Shown here: piece after piece, positions 52,598 through 61,905 of the stretch | Layout of the letters: each line of letters begins with the position of its first letter | How positions within the stretch are numbered: position 1 is the stretch's first letter | NCBI RefSeq assembly: GCF_009728995.1 | Contig: NZ_VTZW01000010.1 | Location: forward strand, 218,515 to 282,514 | Length of the DNA stretch: 64,000 bases | Direction of reading: 5' to 3' | From: Streptomonospora sp. PA3 | GTDB lineage: Bacteria > Actinomycetota > Actinomycetes > Streptosporangiales > Streptosporangiaceae | Made by a program: the position numbers and the translations under genes | The notes under the pieces: generated by a model | The model's database searches: none | What the model saw: only the letters and a program-made list of their open reading frames with translations | Told to the model about the DNA's origin: nothing

Positions 52598-53683
52598 GTG
52601 GCCAAGGCGCGCGTCCTCCTCGACCAGTTCAGCCCCTACCGCAGCCGCCGCGTCATCGTCGAGTACGACTCCCGCACCACGGCCGCCTACCTCCTGGACG
52701 CCCGAGGCTCCATCCGCGTGCCCGTGTGGCTGGCCAACCACGAGATGGCTCCGGAGTCCAGCGCCCCGGAGGGCCTGTACCGCGGTCAGGCGCCCCTGAT
52801 GCCGGCCGCCCAGACCAAGCATCCGCAGGGGCGCGCGCCCTTCGACGAGTCCGCGCTGCGCGCGGTGTGGTTCGAGGAGGGCGACGGCGTGGCGCTCCTC
52901 GACGACGACGGCCTGCTGGCGATCATCCCGGGGTGGGCCGAGGCCGACAGCGGTCTGCCCGGCTACGCGCGCGAGGCCATCGGGCGCACCCCCTATGCCT
53001 GGGCGCTGGATCCGGTGGCCGAGCAGCTGTGGCCGCGGGTGGTGCACGCCGAGGCCTACTGGGACTGGCGGGCCGCGCCCAACGCCTGGCGCAGCGTGCA
53101 GCGCACCGTGTTCAACCACCTCACCCGCACCGTCGGGCCCGCCGGGCACTACTGGGACGTCTCCGACGGCCACGCCCCGCTGATCCGCGTCTCCGAGCGG
53201 CCGCCCTCCGGCGACCGGCCCTACACCGTGCTGAGCACGGTGGGCATGTGCGGGCAGCGGATGCCCACGCTGGACCGCTACATGGCCGACACCTCGGCCT
53301 ATGCCCGCATCGAGCTGGCGCTGGCCACCACCACCCGGGCCCACGTGGCGGCGCGCATCTTCCGCTGGATCGGCGCCTTCCCCTGGCGGGCGGTCACCTG
53401 GTTCGGCGCCGGGCACAGCGTCAAGTGGCTGGACAACCCGGAGGACACGGCCATGCGCGGCAACAGCGCGGCGGTGCTGCTGGTGGCCGACCCCGGGCCG
53501 CTGAGCGGGCCGTCGGGGCAGCTTCCGCCCGACACCTCCGGGCTGACGTTCCACGGCGATCCCGTCACGTGGCTGTGGATCGTCCCGATCACGCGCCCCG
53601 AGCACCTCTTCGCCAAGGAACACGACTCGGCGACCCTGCTCGACAAGCTCGCCGCCGAGGGGCGCAGCTGGATCCTGGGCTGA
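52598..53683 (+). CDS. Suppressor-of-fused (SUFU) domain protein
   Basis: A 361-residue cytoplasmic protein. The N-terminal half (KARVLLDQFSPYRSRRVIVEYDSRTTAAYLL) is of unknown type; the C-terminal half (about 160-355) has SUFU-domain features such as WPRVVHAEAYWDWR, LSTVGMCGQRMP, and a final region of TWLWIVPITRPEHLFAKEHDS. Bacterial SUFU domains are often immunity proteins of polymorphic toxins, but no toxin gene is beside it. GTG 52598 has AAGGAGG three bases upstream of it. Confidence 0.7.
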   Translation: MAKARVLLDQFSPYRSRRVIVEYDSRTTAAYLLDARGSIRVPVWLANHEMAPESSAPEGLYRGQAPLMPAAQTKHPQGRAPFDESALRAVWFEEGDGVALLDDDGLLAIIPGWAEADSGLPGYAREAIGRTPYAWALDPVAEQLWPRVVHAEAYWDWRAAPNAWRSVQRTVFNHLTRTVGPAGHYWDVSDGHAPLIRVSERPPSGDRPYTVLSTVGMCGQRMPTLDRYMADTSAYARIELALATTTRAHVAARIFRWIGAFPWRAVTWFGAGHSVKWLDNPEDTAMRGNSAAVLLVADPGPLSGPSGQLPPDTSGLTFHGDPVTWLWIVPITRPEHLFAKEHDSATLLDKLAAEGRSWILG

Positions 53684-53685
53684 CG

Positions 53686-53710
53686 GACGCCGCGGCACCG
53701 GCGCGGCGTC
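53686..53710. terminator. Bidirectional terminator
   Basis: A perfect 9-bp stem (53686-53694 with 53702-53710) and 7-nt loop between convergent genes, overlapping the stop of the leftward one. Confidence 0.6.
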
Positions 53711-53975
53711 AGGGCCAGCGCTGCGCTACGACGTCGTCGACGAGGTCGGAGACGGCGTTGTAGGTGTGGGTCCGGTTGAAGTCCGCGGCGCCCGCGCCCA
53801 GCGCGAACGGCGCCACGTCGGCGTCGGTCAGGGCCACCTCGTAGCCGTGCGCGGTGGTGATGCGGTGGACGCGGCCTTGCGGCGTCTCCTCGGTGCTGTG
53901 GTAGTCGATGATCTTCAACCCGGCCAGATCCATCAGGATCCTGCCCAGCGTGTCCCGCAGCGGCCAGGACTCCAT
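53709..53975 (-). CDS. Small protein of unknown function
   Basis: An 88-residue protein starting MESWPLRDTLGRILMDLAG, with no signal or membrane segment. GGAGG lies eight bases before ATG 53975, which supports that it is real. I do not recognise the family. It is convergent with the SUFU gene and divergent from the ArsR-MFS pair. Confidence 0.55.
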   Translation of the reverse strand: MESWPLRDTLGRILMDLAGLKIIDYHSTEETPQGRVHRITTAHGYEVALTDADVAPFALGAGAADFNRTHTYNAVSDLVDDVVAQRWP

Positions 53976-54091
53976 GGGCTCTCCTCCCGTCCTTCTGGCA
54001 CCAGCGTGCCAGGACCGCCGCTCCGGCGTCGGCGACTTCCGCGCATCCGGCGGCCGCCGACCGCCCCGCGGCGACCTCTCGGCCCTCCCTG

Positions 54092-54121
54092 CCAACCCTC
54101 AAATATTCCTTTGACGGTTGG
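54092..54121. promoter_or_regulatory. Operator overlapping arsR promoter
   Basis: CCAACCCTCAAA (54092-54103) and TTTGACGGTTGG (54110-54121) form an inverted repeat with 11 of 12 pairs and a 6-bp AT-rich centre (TATTCC). The right arm contains the -35 TTGACG, so a bound repressor would block RNA polymerase. Confidence 0.7.
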
Positions 54122-54139
54122 CCGGCGGCGGCGTAGCGT
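54111..54139 (+). promoter_or_regulatory. Promoter of arsR-MFS operon
   Basis: TTGACG (54111-54116) and TAGCGT (54134-54139) with a 17-bp spacer. The ATG is seven bases after the -10, suggesting a leaderless message. Confidence 0.7.
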
Positions 54140-54146
54140 TCCCGCC

Positions 54147-54722
54147 ATGCCTGCCCACTCCCACTCCCCGGACCTGACCGGGCTGCGGCTGCTCGCCCAC
54201 CCGCTGCGGCTGCGGCTGCTCTCGCTGCTCACCGCCCAGGCGCTGAGCGCGGCCGAGGCCGCGCGCGAGCTCGGCGAGACCCAGGCCAACGTCAGCTACC
54301 ACCTGCGGCGGCTGCACGAGGGCGGACTGGTGCGGGTCGCCGAGGAGGTGCGGATCTCGGGCGGTCTCGCGCGGCGCTACCGGCACGATCCGGCCGACGG
54401 CCCGGCGGCGCTGGCGGCGGGACCGGCCGGCGCCGGCCACCCCGAGGCCGTCACCGCCCTTGCCGCGGAGCTGCAGCGGCGCGCCGCGCAGGGGCTCGGC
54501 CAGGGCCCCGACCACCTCACGGACGCGGAGGTGTGGGTCGACCGCGAGGAATGGGACCGATTGGTCCGAACCGTCTCCGACGCCGCCGACCGGCTGCACA
54601 CCGCCGCCCGTCCTCCGCATACCCCCGGCACGATCCCCACCAGCACCACCCTCGTCATGTTCGCGCTCGCCTCCGACGAGCCCGAAGACGGCGACCGCGA
54701 AGCCCCCGGCGGGGACCGGTGA
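54147..54722 (+). CDS. ArsR-type winged-helix repressor
   Basis: A 191-residue regulator. A winged helix-turn-helix (about 8-80) contains LTGLRLLAHPLRLRLLSLL, then ELGETQANVSYHLRRLHEGG; the C-terminal 110 residues look like a YdfH/HTH_20 effector region. No metal-binding CxC is seen, so a small organic ligand is likely. It overlaps the MFS gene (GTGA at 54719-54722), and an operator overlaps its promoter, arguing for autorepression of a ligand-induced exporter operon. Confidence 0.85.
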   Translation: MPAHSHSPDLTGLRLLAHPLRLRLLSLLTAQALSAAEAARELGETQANVSYHLRRLHEGGLVRVAEEVRISGGLARRYRHDPADGPAALAAGPAGAGHPEAVTALAAELQRRAAQGLGQGPDHLTDAEVWVDREEWDRLVRTVSDAADRLHTAARPPHTPGTIPTSTTLVMFALASDEPEDGDREAPGGDR

Positions 54723-55969
54723 GCGCGACCGAGGATCCGGCCGGGCTCACGCGCCCGCCGCGGGGCGGCGAGGGCGTGCGCGCACCGCTGCGCTACCGCG
54801 ACTTCCGCGGACTGGCCGCCGGGCGGTCCCTGATGTACTTCGGCAACGCGCTGGCCACGGTCGCACTGGCCTTCGCCGTCCTCGACCTCACCGGCTCGCC
54901 GGTGGACCTGGGACTGGTGCTGGGTGCGCGGTCGCTGGCCCTGGTGGTCTTCGCGCTGATGGGCGGAGTCCTGGCCGACCGGCTGCCGCGCACGGTGATC
55001 CTGCAGGGCGCCTGCGCCGTGGCGGCGGCCTCGCAGGCGGCCATCGCCGCCGGCGTGCTGACCGGATTCGCCTCGGTCCCGTTCCTGGCCGCGCTGAGCC
55101 TGGTCAACGGCGCGGTGGCGGCCGTGGGCCTGCCCGCCGCCGTCTCCCTGACGCCCCAGACGGTCCCCGCGCACCTGCTGCGCCAGGCCAACGCGGTGGC
55201 GCGGATGGGCATCATGCTCGGCATGGCCGTCGGGATGTCGGCGGGCGGCGGCGCGGTGGGCCTGGCGGGGCCGGGGTGGTCGCTGGCGGGCAACGCGGCG
55301 GTCTTCGCCGCCGCCGGTGCGGCGTTCCACTTCGTGCGGGTCGCTGCGCCGGCGCCCAGCGGGTCCGGCCGCCCGCTGCGCGACCTCGCCGAGGGGTGGA
55401 GCGAGTTCACCGCCCGGCCGTGGGTGTGGGTCGTGGTGCTGCAGTTCATGATCGTCAACGCGGTCTGGGCGGGCGGGGTGAAGGTGCTAGGCCCCGCCGT
55501 CGCCGACGAGACGATCGGGCGCGGGCTGTGGGGCGTGGTCCTCTCCGCGGAGACGGCGGGCGCCGTGGTGGGCGGGCTGCTGGCGGCCCGCTGGCAGCCG
55601 CGCCGCGCGCTGCTGTTCGGGGTGTCGCTCACCGCGCTGGACGCGCTGCCGCTGCTGACCCTGGGCTATGCGCCCGCGGTGCCGTTCCTGCTGCCGGCGA
55701 TGTTCCTCACCGGGGTCGCCCTGGAGCAGTTCGGCGTGGCCTGGGAGGTTTCGGTCCAGCAGAACATCCCGGCCGACAAGCTCGCGCGGGTCTACTCCTA
55801 CGACGCGCTGGGCTCCTTCGTCGCCCTGCCGCTCGGCGAGGCCGCGGCCGGTCCGCTGGCGGCGCTGGCGGGCCTGCGCCCGACGCTGGCGGGCGGCGCC
55901 GTGCTCATCGTGCTGGCGTGCCTGGCCGCCGTCAGCGTGCCCGGCGTGCGCAGGCTGACCCGCGCCTGA
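54719..55969 (+). CDS. MFS transporter, probable drug or metabolite exporter
   Basis: A 416-residue major facilitator with about 12 membrane segments. The loop 2-3 motif is GGVLADRLPRT, in the enterobactin-exporter/MFS_3 style often found in actinobacterial efflux proteins. GTG 54719 overlaps the arsR stop, so translation is coupled. The repressor-exporter pairing suggests self-protection or release of a compound, not named by the sequence. It ends 30 bp from cdsA, convergent. Confidence 0.85.
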   Translation: MSATEDPAGLTRPPRGGEGVRAPLRYRDFRGLAAGRSLMYFGNALATVALAFAVLDLTGSPVDLGLVLGARSLALVVFALMGGVLADRLPRTVILQGACAVAAASQAAIAAGVLTGFASVPFLAALSLVNGAVAAVGLPAAVSLTPQTVPAHLLRQANAVARMGIMLGMAVGMSAGGGAVGLAGPGWSLAGNAAVFAAAGAAFHFVRVAAPAPSGSGRPLRDLAEGWSEFTARPWVWVVVLQFMIVNAVWAGGVKVLGPAVADETIGRGLWGVVLSAETAGAVVGGLLAARWQPRRALLFGVSLTALDALPLLTLGYAPAVPFLLPAMFLTGVALEQFGVAWEVSVQQNIPADKLARVYSYDALGSFVALPLGEAAAGPLAALAGLRPTLAGGAVLIVLACLAAVSVPGVRRLTRA

Positions 55970-55999
55970 GGGCGCGGGCGGCGGGCCCGGCGGGCGGAG

Positions 56000-57058
56000 T
56001 CAGGGCACCAGCAGCGTCAGCACGACCCAGGCCACCGGCCCGGCGATCAGCAGCGAGTCGACCCGGTCGAGTAGGCCGCCGTGGCCGGGCATGAACCGGC
56101 CCATGTCCTTGACCCCGAGGTCGCGTTTGACGAGGGACTCGATCAGGTCGCCGACGGTGGCCGCCACCACCACGGCCACGCCCAGCACCGCGCCCGCCCA
56201 CACCGCGCCGTCGAGCATGAGCGACACGGTCAGGGCCCCCGCGAGCATGCACGCCAGGACCGAGCCCGCGAAGCCCTCCCAGGTCTTGTTCGGGCTGATC
56301 ACCGGCGCCATCTTGTGCCGGCCCATGAGGATCCCGGCGAAGTAGCCGCCGATGTCGCTGCTGATGGTGACGATGATGAACGCGATCAGCCGCTCCTGCC
56401 CGTCGCCGGGTGTGGCGATCAGCAGCTGCCAGGTGCCCAGCAGGAACGGGACGTAGACGAGAACGAGCAGGTTCGCGCCGGCGTCGCGGACATAGCCGTC
56501 GGCTCCGTCGCGCAGCCGCCACGACAGCGCCGCGATGGCCGTCAGCGCCGCGGCCCCCACGAGCCACTGGGCGCCGCCGAAGTAGGCGCAGACCTGCATG
56601 GCCACGCCGCCCAGCGCCAGCGGCCACAGCGCGAGCCGCCCGCCGCGGGCGCCCAGGCCCCGGTTCAGCTCGCGCAGGCAGATCAGCGTCGCCGCGGAGG
56701 TGATGGCGACGAACCCGGCCGAGAAGGGGTAGATGGACAGGAGGACGAGCGCGCCCAGCGCCACCCCGCTGGCGATGGCCACCGGCAGGTTGCGCCCGGT
56801 GCGCACGGGTTCGCCGTCGGGCTTGTGCAGCGTGAAGCGCTGCCGCGCGCCCTCGCCGCCGTCCCCGGGGGGCTCGCCGCCCGGCGCCGCCCCGTTGGGC
56901 GAGGCGCCGTCGAGCGGCACACCGCGGCCGGTGTGCGGATCCGTGTCCGAGGCGCCCCCGGCGGCCCCGGCGTCCTCGGACGCGCCGGGCTCGACGGGCG
57001 GCGGTTGGGTCCTCCCGCGATCGTCGTCCTGCTCGGATCCGGGCTCTATGAACGTCAC
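56000..57058 (-). CDS. cdsA: Phosphatidate cytidylyltransferase
   Basis: A 352-residue membrane enzyme making CDP-diacylglycerol for phospholipid synthesis. A disordered acidic/Pro-rich N-terminal region (about 95 residues) precedes eight or so membrane segments. The CDS signature SLVKRDLGVKD then MPGHGGLLDRVDSLL is complete near 312-338. GTG 57058 lies five bases after the frr stop on the same strand, so cdsA is translationally close to frr and belongs to the rpsB-tsf-pyrH-frr-cdsA run. Confidence 0.94.
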   Translation of the reverse strand: MTFIEPGSEQDDDRGRTQPPPVEPGASEDAGAAGGASDTDPHTGRGVPLDGASPNGAAPGGEPPGDGGEGARQRFTLHKPDGEPVRTGRNLPVAIASGVALGALVLLSIYPFSAGFVAITSAATLICLRELNRGLGARGGRLALWPLALGGVAMQVCAYFGGAQWLVGAAALTAIAALSWRLRDGADGYVRDAGANLLVLVYVPFLLGTWQLLIATPGDGQERLIAFIIVTISSDIGGYFAGILMGRHKMAPVISPNKTWEGFAGSVLACMLAGALTVSLMLDGAVWAGAVLGVAVVVAATVGDLIESLVKRDLGVKDMGRFMPGHGGLLDRVDSLLIAGPVAWVVLTLLVP

Positions 57059-57063
57059 AGGAG

Positions 57064-57621
57064 CTAGACCTCGAGCAGTTCGGATTCCTTGTGCTTCAGC
57101 AGCTCGTCGACCTCGGCGACGTACTTGTGCGTGGTCTCCTCCAGCTCCTCCTGCGCGCGGTGGCCCTCGTCCTCGCCGATGTCGCCGGCCTTGACGGCCT
57201 TGTCGATGGAGTCCTTGGCATGGCGCCGGATGTTGCGGATGGACACGCGGGCGTCCTCGGCCTTGCTGCGCGCGAGCTTGATGTAGTCCTTGCGGCGCTC
57301 CTCGGACAGCTCGGGGAACACCACGCGGATGATGTTGCCGTCGTTGGCCGGGTTGACGCCCAGGTCACTGTCGCGGATGGCCTTCTCGACCGCCTGCATC
57401 GACGTCTTGTCGAACGGGGAGACGACCACCATGCGCGGTTCGGGAACCGAGAACGACGCGAGCTGGTTGATCGGAGTCTGGGTGCCGTAGTACTCGGCCG
57501 TGATCTTGTTGAAGGTCGCCGGTCCGGGGCGGCCGGTGCGGATCGCGGCGAAGTCCTCCTTGGCGACCACGACGGCCTTCTCCATCTTCTCCTCGGCTTC
57601 GAGGAGGGTCTCTTCGATCAT
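57064..57621 (-). CDS. frr: Ribosome recycling factor
   Basis: A 185-residue RRF that, with EF-G, splits the post-termination ribosome. It has the typical start [30 protein letters not shown], and the conserved [19 protein letters not shown] block. Length equals the family standard. ATG 57621 is 57 bp after pyrH on the same strand. GGGAGCCCC precedes it. Confidence 0.97.
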   Translation of the reverse strand: MIEETLLEAEEKMEKAVVVAKEDFAAIRTGRPGPATFNKITAEYYGTQTPINQLASFSVPEPRMVVVSPFDKTSMQAVEKAIRDSDLGVNPANDGNIIRVVFPELSEERRKDYIKLARSKAEDARVSIRNIRRHAKDSIDKAVKAGDIGEDEGHRAQEELEETTHKYVAEVDELLKHKESELLEV

Positions 57622-57678
57622 TGGGGCTCCCGTGTGTCGCTTCAGTCCATCTGTCGGCTGTCGGAGGTCGGCGCCGTG

Positions 57679-58446
57679 TCAGTGGTCGGACCGGCACACG
57701 ATGGTGCCGATCTTCTCGCCGCGCACCGCGCGGACGATGTTGCCCTCGGCCATCAGGTCGAAGACCACGATGGGCAGGCCGTTGTCCATGCACAGGCTCA
57801 CCGCGGTGGCGTCCATGAATTTCAGGCCGGTGGTCAGCACCTCGTTGTAGTCCAGGCGGTCGAACTTGACCGCGTTGGGGTTGCGCTGCGGGTCGGAGTC
57901 GTAGACCCCGTCGACCTGGGTGCCCTTGAGCACGGCCTGCGCACCGATCTCCAGGGCGCGCTGGGCGGCCGTGGTGTCGGTGGAGAAGAACGGGGCGCCC
58001 AGGCCGGCGCCGAAGATGACGACGCGGCCCTTCTCCAGGTGGCGGACGGCCCGGCGCGGGATGTAGGCCTCGGCGACCTGGCTCATGTGGATGGCGGTCT
58101 GCACGCGGGTTTCGACCCCCTGGCGCTCCAGGAAGTCCTGCAGCGCGAGGCAGTTGATGACCGTGCCCAGCATCCCCATGTAGTCGGCCCGGCCGCGTTC
58201 CATGCCGCGCTGGGACAGCGCTGCGCCGCGGAACATGTTGCCGCCGCCGACGACCACGGCGACCTCGATCCCCTCGGCCACGGCGGCGGCGATCGACTCG
58301 GCGAGGTACTCGACCACCGCGGCGTCGATCCCGAGGTCCTCACCGCCGGCGAACGCCTCGCCGGACAGCTTCAAAACGACACGCTTCCAGCCAGAGTCGT
58401 GCATGGCTGGGGCCTCCGCGGCGGTATGGCCTTCGGTCTCCGACAC
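57679..58446 (-). CDS. pyrH: UMP kinase
   Basis: A 255-residue amino-acid-kinase-fold UMP kinase (UMP + ATP to UDP). [36 protein letters not shown] and [11 protein letters not shown] motifs are intact. Two starts have ribosome sites: GTG 58446 with AAGGAGG nine bases upstream, and ATG 58404 with GGAGG eight bases upstream, giving 255 or 241 residues. I chose the longer form; the extra 14 residues ([14 protein letters not shown]) are not part of the fold. Confidence 0.95.
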   Translation of the reverse strand: MSETEGHTAAEAPAMHDSGWKRVVLKLSGEAFAGGEDLGIDAAVVEYLAESIAAAVAEGIEVAVVVGGGNMFRGAALSQRGMERGRADYMGMLGTVINCLALQDFLERQGVETRVQTAIHMSQVAEAYIPRRAVRHLEKGRVVIFGAGLGAPFFSTDTTAAQRALEIGAQAVLKGTQVDGVYDSDPQRNPNAVKFDRLDYNEVLTTGLKFMDATAVSLCMDNGLPIVVFDLMAEGNIVRAVRGEKIGTIVCRSDH

Positions 58447-58582
58447 GGCGCTCGGCCTCCTTCTGGTTCCCCCGAGTGGTTTTGCGGTGCGGGGCGGCCG
58501 AACTCCGCCGGGCCGAACCCCGCCTGATCCACCGAAGGTGCCGGGGCGGCTGGGCCCCGACACCTCCATCATGTCAAACGGA

Positions 58583-59419
58583 CTAGGACTGGCCGACCTT
58601 GAAGCGCACGAAGCGGAGCACCGTGACACCGGCTTCGTCGACGATCTGCTGGACCGTCTTCTTGTTGTCCTTGACGAAAGGCTGGGCGAGCAGGGTGGCG
58701 TCCTTGAAGAAGCCGTTCACCCGGCCCTCGATGATCTTGGGCAGCGCCTGCTCGGGCTTGCCCTCCTCGCGGGCGGTGGCCTCGGCGATGCGGCGCTCGC
58801 TGGCGACGGTCTCCTCGGGGACGTCGTCCTTGCTGACGTAGGCCGGGGCGAGCGCGGCGATCTGCTGGGCGAGGTCCTTTCCGACCTCGGCGTCGGCCTT
58901 GTCCAGCTCGACCAGGACGCCCATCGTCGGCGGCAGGTCGGGGTCGGACTTGTGCAGGTAGCTGGCGACGTAGGCGCCCGCGAACTTGGCGAAGCGCCGC
59001 AGCTCCAGCTTCTCGCCGATGACGGCGCTGCGTTCCTCGATGACGGTCTGCACGGTCTTGCCCTCGGAGAACTGGCTGTTGGCCAGCCCGGCGAGGTCCT
59101 CGACGTCGGCGGCCGCGGCGAAGTCGGCGATGTCGGCGGCGAGCTGCTGGAACTGCTCGTTCTTGGCCACGAAGTCGGTCTCGCAGCCCAGCTCGACCAG
59201 CACGGCCGAGGTGTCGTCGTCCTGCTTCAGCGCCACCAGGCCGTTGGTGGTGGAGCGCTCGGCGCGCTTGCCGACGGCCTTGGCGCCTTTGACGCGCAGG
59301 AACTCGACGGCCTTGTCGAAGTCGCCGTCGCTGTCCTCCAGCGCCTTCTTGCAGTCCATCATGCCCGCGCCGGTCATGTCGCGGAGCCTCTTCACGTCAG
59401 CGGCGGTGTAGTTCGCCAT
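58583..59419 (-). CDS. tsf: Elongation factor Ts
   Basis: A 278-residue guanine-nucleotide exchange factor for EF-Tu. The N-terminal UBA-like part reads [20 protein letters not shown] (10-29); the [10 protein letters not shown] element that contacts EF-Tu is at about 81-90, followed by two EF-Ts core subdomains. ATG 59419. It is downstream of rpsB with a 12-bp hairpin between, the usual rpsB-tsf order. Confidence 0.97.
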   Translation of the reverse strand: MANYTAADVKRLRDMTGAGMMDCKKALEDSDGDFDKAVEFLRVKGAKAVGKRAERSTTNGLVALKQDDDTSAVLVELGCETDFVAKNEQFQQLAADIADFAAAADVEDLAGLANSQFSEGKTVQTVIEERSAVIGEKLELRRFAKFAGAYVASYLHKSDPDLPPTMGVLVELDKADAEVGKDLAQQIAALAPAYVSKDDVPEETVASERRIAEATAREEGKPEQALPKIIEGRVNGFFKDATLLAQPFVKDNKKTVQQIVDEAGVTVLRFVRFKVGQS

Positions 59420-59490
59420 GGCGGTTTCTCAAATCCCCTTGGTTGGGTCGACGGGTCTCACGGGTCCCCGGACCGCGGGCGGCCCGGGAT

Positions 59491-59522
59491 GGCCCCCGCG
59501 CCTGGTGCGGGGCGCGGGGGCC
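59491..59522 (-). terminator. Hairpin between rpsB and tsf
   Basis: A perfect 12-bp stem (59491-59502 with 59511-59522), 20 bp after the rpsB stop. It probably sets the ratio of rpsB to tsf rather than ending the operon. Confidence 0.6.
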
Positions 59523-59541
59523 GGCGATCACCTGAGGGGCG

Positions 59542-60465
59542 TCAGGCTTCCTTCGAGCCCTCGGCCTCAGCCGCGGGAGCCTCGGCCGCAGGCGCGGGGG
59601 CCTCGGCCTCAGCCGCCGGAGCCTGGGCCGCGGCGGGAACCTCGGTCCCGGGCTGCTCCTGCTCCGGCTGGGCGGCCGGGGCCTCGGCGGCCTCGCCCTT
59701 CTCCAGCAGCTCGCGCTCCCACTCGGCCAGCGGCTCCTCGCCGGACTTCTCGGCGCCGGCGGTAGAGGCGCCCGACCGGGCGAGCAGGCCGTCGGCGACG
59801 GCGTCGGCGACGACGCGGGTGAGCAGGCTGACGCTGCGGATCGCGTCGTCGTTGCCCGGGATCGGGTAGTCGACCTCGTCGGGGTCGCAGTTGGTGTCCA
59901 GGATCGCCACGACCGGGATGTTCAGCTTGCGGGCCTCGCTGATCGCGATGTGCTCCTTCTTGGTGTCCACGATCCACACCGCGCTGGGCACGCGGGACAT
60001 GTCGCGGATACCGCCGAGGGTGCGCTCCAGCTTCTCCTTCTCGCGGCGCAGCCCGAGCAGCTCCTTCTTGGTCAGCCCCGAGGCGGCGACGTCGTCGAAG
60101 TCGATCTCCTCGAGCTCCTTGAGGCGCTGAAGCCGCTTGTGGACGGTGGAGAAGTTGGTGAGCATGCCGCCCAGCCAGCGCTGGTTCACGAACGGCATCC
60201 CGACCCGGCGGGCCTGCTCGTCGATGGCCTCCTGCGCCTGCTTCTTGGTGCCGACGAAGAGGATGGTGCCGCCGTGGGCGACCGTCTCCTTGACGAACTC
60301 GTAGGCGCGGTCGATGTAGGCCAGCGACTTCTGCAGGTCGATGATGTAGATGCCGTTGCGCTCGGTGAAGATGAAGCGCTTCATCTTCGGGTTCCAGCGC
60401 CGCGTCTGGTGCCCGAAGTGCACACCGCTTTCCAGCAGCTGACGGATCGTCACGACTGTGGCCAT
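59542..60465 (-). CDS. rpsB: 30S ribosomal protein S2
   Basis: A 307-residue S2. [24 protein letters not shown] start ([15 protein letters not shown]), [22 protein letters not shown] and [19 protein letters not shown] are conserved. Residues from about 240 on form an Ala/Glu/Pro-rich acidic extension of about 65 residues beyond the E. coli length, common in actinobacteria but long here. ATG 60465 has AGGAGG seven bases upstream. Confidence 0.97.
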   Translation of the reverse strand: MATVVTIRQLLESGVHFGHQTRRWNPKMKRFIFTERNGIYIIDLQKSLAYIDRAYEFVKETVAHGGTILFVGTKKQAQEAIDEQARRVGMPFVNQRWLGGMLTNFSTVHKRLQRLKELEEIDFDDVAASGLTKKELLGLRREKEKLERTLGGIRDMSRVPSAVWIVDTKKEHIAISEARKLNIPVVAILDTNCDPDEVDYPIPGNDDAIRSVSLLTRVVADAVADGLLARSGASTAGAEKSGEEPLAEWERELLEKGEAAEAPAAQPEQEQPGTEVPAAAQAPAAEAEAPAPAAEAPAAEAEGSKEA

Positions 60466-60810
60466 GACTCGGTCCTCCTAGTACGGCGGGCGGACCCGCC
60501 TTCCGGTTGCTCCTGACGCCCCGACCGCTCCGCCACACCGCCGAGGCGGCATGGACCGTGAGAGCGGCCCCTCCCTGGGAAGGCACGGAAGCGTGCGTAT
60601 TGGTCGGCTCGCAGTGAGCCTCTAGGAATTCTAGCCGCCCTCGGGCCGCGTCGGCGCCTATCGACGGGCGCCCGCTCGTGTCAAGGACCGCGCGAGCGGG
60701 TTTCCGGCGCGGCTGACGGGTGCGTCGCCTCGTCCGCGGCGGTCCGCGCTGCCGTCCACAGCCCGCGGATCCGGCTGGCGGCAGGGGTGCGCACAGTCGA
60801 GCCTGGACCC
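60466..60810. other. Divergent region between rpsB and M23 gene
   Basis: About 345 bp. It contains a likely rpsB promoter (next entry) and a roughly 180-nt rpsB leader, which may carry S2 autoregulation; no specific fold is claimed. No promoter for the M23 gene is evident. Confidence 0.4.
60655..60684 (-). promoter_or_regulatory. Putative rpsB promoter
   Basis: On the minus strand TTGACA (complement of 60679-60684) is followed after 18 bp by TAGGCG (complement of 60655-60660). The -35 is consensus, the -10 weak. Transcription would start near 60648. Confidence 0.5.
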
Positions 60811-61905
60811 ATGCCGCCTCAGCACCGCGTCCCCGCCCTCGCCCTCCTGTCGGGTCTGGCCGCCCTTGCGCTCGTGCTGGTCTGGGCGGCCGCGCCCGCC
60901 CGCGCGCGGGCGGGCCCCTGGCACCGGCCGCTGCCCGAGCCCGTGCGCGTGCTGCGGCCCTTCGATCCGCCCGCGCAGCGCTGGTTGCCGGGCCACCGCG
61001 GGGTCGATCTGGCGGCCGAACCGGGCGGCGAGGTCTACGCGGCCGCCGGCGGGCGGGTGGCCTTCGCCGGGACGGTGGCCGGTACGGGTGTCGTCAGCAT
61101 CGACCACGGCGGCCTGCGCACCACCTACCTGCCGGTCCGGCCGCGGGTGGAGCGCGGCCGGCGGGTGGCGGCGGGCACGGTGGTGGGCGTCGTCGCGGGG
61201 GCGCGCCGGCACTGCGGCGGGCGGCCGTGCCTGCACTGGGGGCTGCGCAGCGGCCCGGCCTACCTCGATCCGCTCGCGCTGCTGGGGCGGGCGCCGGTGC
61301 GGTTGCTGCCCCACCCGGCCGCGCGGCGGCCGCGGGCCGGGGTCAGGCCCGCGGGTGGGCCCGGTTGTAGGTGCGGGTCAGGCGCTCGATCGAGACGTGG
61401 GTGTAGATCTGGGTGCTGGACAGCGAGGCGTGGCCGAGGATCTCCTGCACGCTGCGCAGGTCGGCGCCCCCGTTCAGCAGGTGGGTGGCGGCGCTGTGGC
61501 GAAGGCCGTGCGGCGCGGAGTCCGTGCCGTGGGCGCGGAGGTAGGCGTGCACGTCGCGACGCGCCGAACGGGTGCCCAGCCGACCGCCTCTGGCCCCGAG
61601 GAACAGCGCGGGGCCGCCGGCGGGCGCGGCCAGCCGCGGGCGGCCCTCCAGCAGCCAGGCGCCCACGGCCTCCAGGGCGGGCGCTCCCACGGGCACCACG
61701 CGCTCCTTGCCGCCTTTGCCGCGGACGCGGAGGGTGCGGCGCTCCCGGTCGACGTCGTCCACATCGAGGCCGCACAGCTCGGCCACGCGGATCCCGGTGG
61801 CGTAGAGCACCTCGACCACCGCGCGGCCGCGCAGCCCCACCGCGCTCGTGCCGGCGGGCGCCGCCTGCTCCGGGGCGAGTGCGGCGGCGGTCTCGCGCTC
61901 ACTGA
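60811..61905 (+). CDS. M23-type peptidase domain protein; 3' end doubtful
   Basis: A secreted M23-like protein: signal peptide (about 1-33, ending PARARA), then a lysostaphin-type domain with GHRGVDLAAEPGG (zinc ligands H and D), and CLHWGLRSG where the usual HxH is CxH, so one catalytic histidine is replaced. The domain ends near position 61290 at YLDPLALLG. The frame then has no stop until 61903-61905 and runs over 560 bp antisense to xerC in Arg/Gly/Cys-rich sequence. The true end is probably near 61370 (a TAG at 61368-61370 lies in another frame), so a frameshift or sequence error is possible. The M23 domain itself is secure. Confidence 0.65.
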   Translation: MPPQHRVPALALLSGLAALALVLVWAAAPARARAGPWHRPLPEPVRVLRPFDPPAQRWLPGHRGVDLAAEPGGEVYAAAGGRVAFAGTVAGTGVVSIDHGGLRTTYLPVRPRVERGRRVAAGTVVGVVAGARRHCGGRPCLHWGLRSGPAYLDPLALLGRAPVRLLPHPAARRPRAGVRPAGGPGCRCGSGARSRRGCRSGCWTARRGRGSPARCAGRRPRSAGGWRRCGEGRAARSPCRGRGGRRARRDAPNGCPADRLWPRGTARGRRRARPAAGGPPAARRPRPPGRALPRAPRAPCRLCRGRGGCGAPGRRRPHRGRTARPRGSRWRRAPRPPRGRAAPPRSCRRAPPAPGRVRRRSRAH

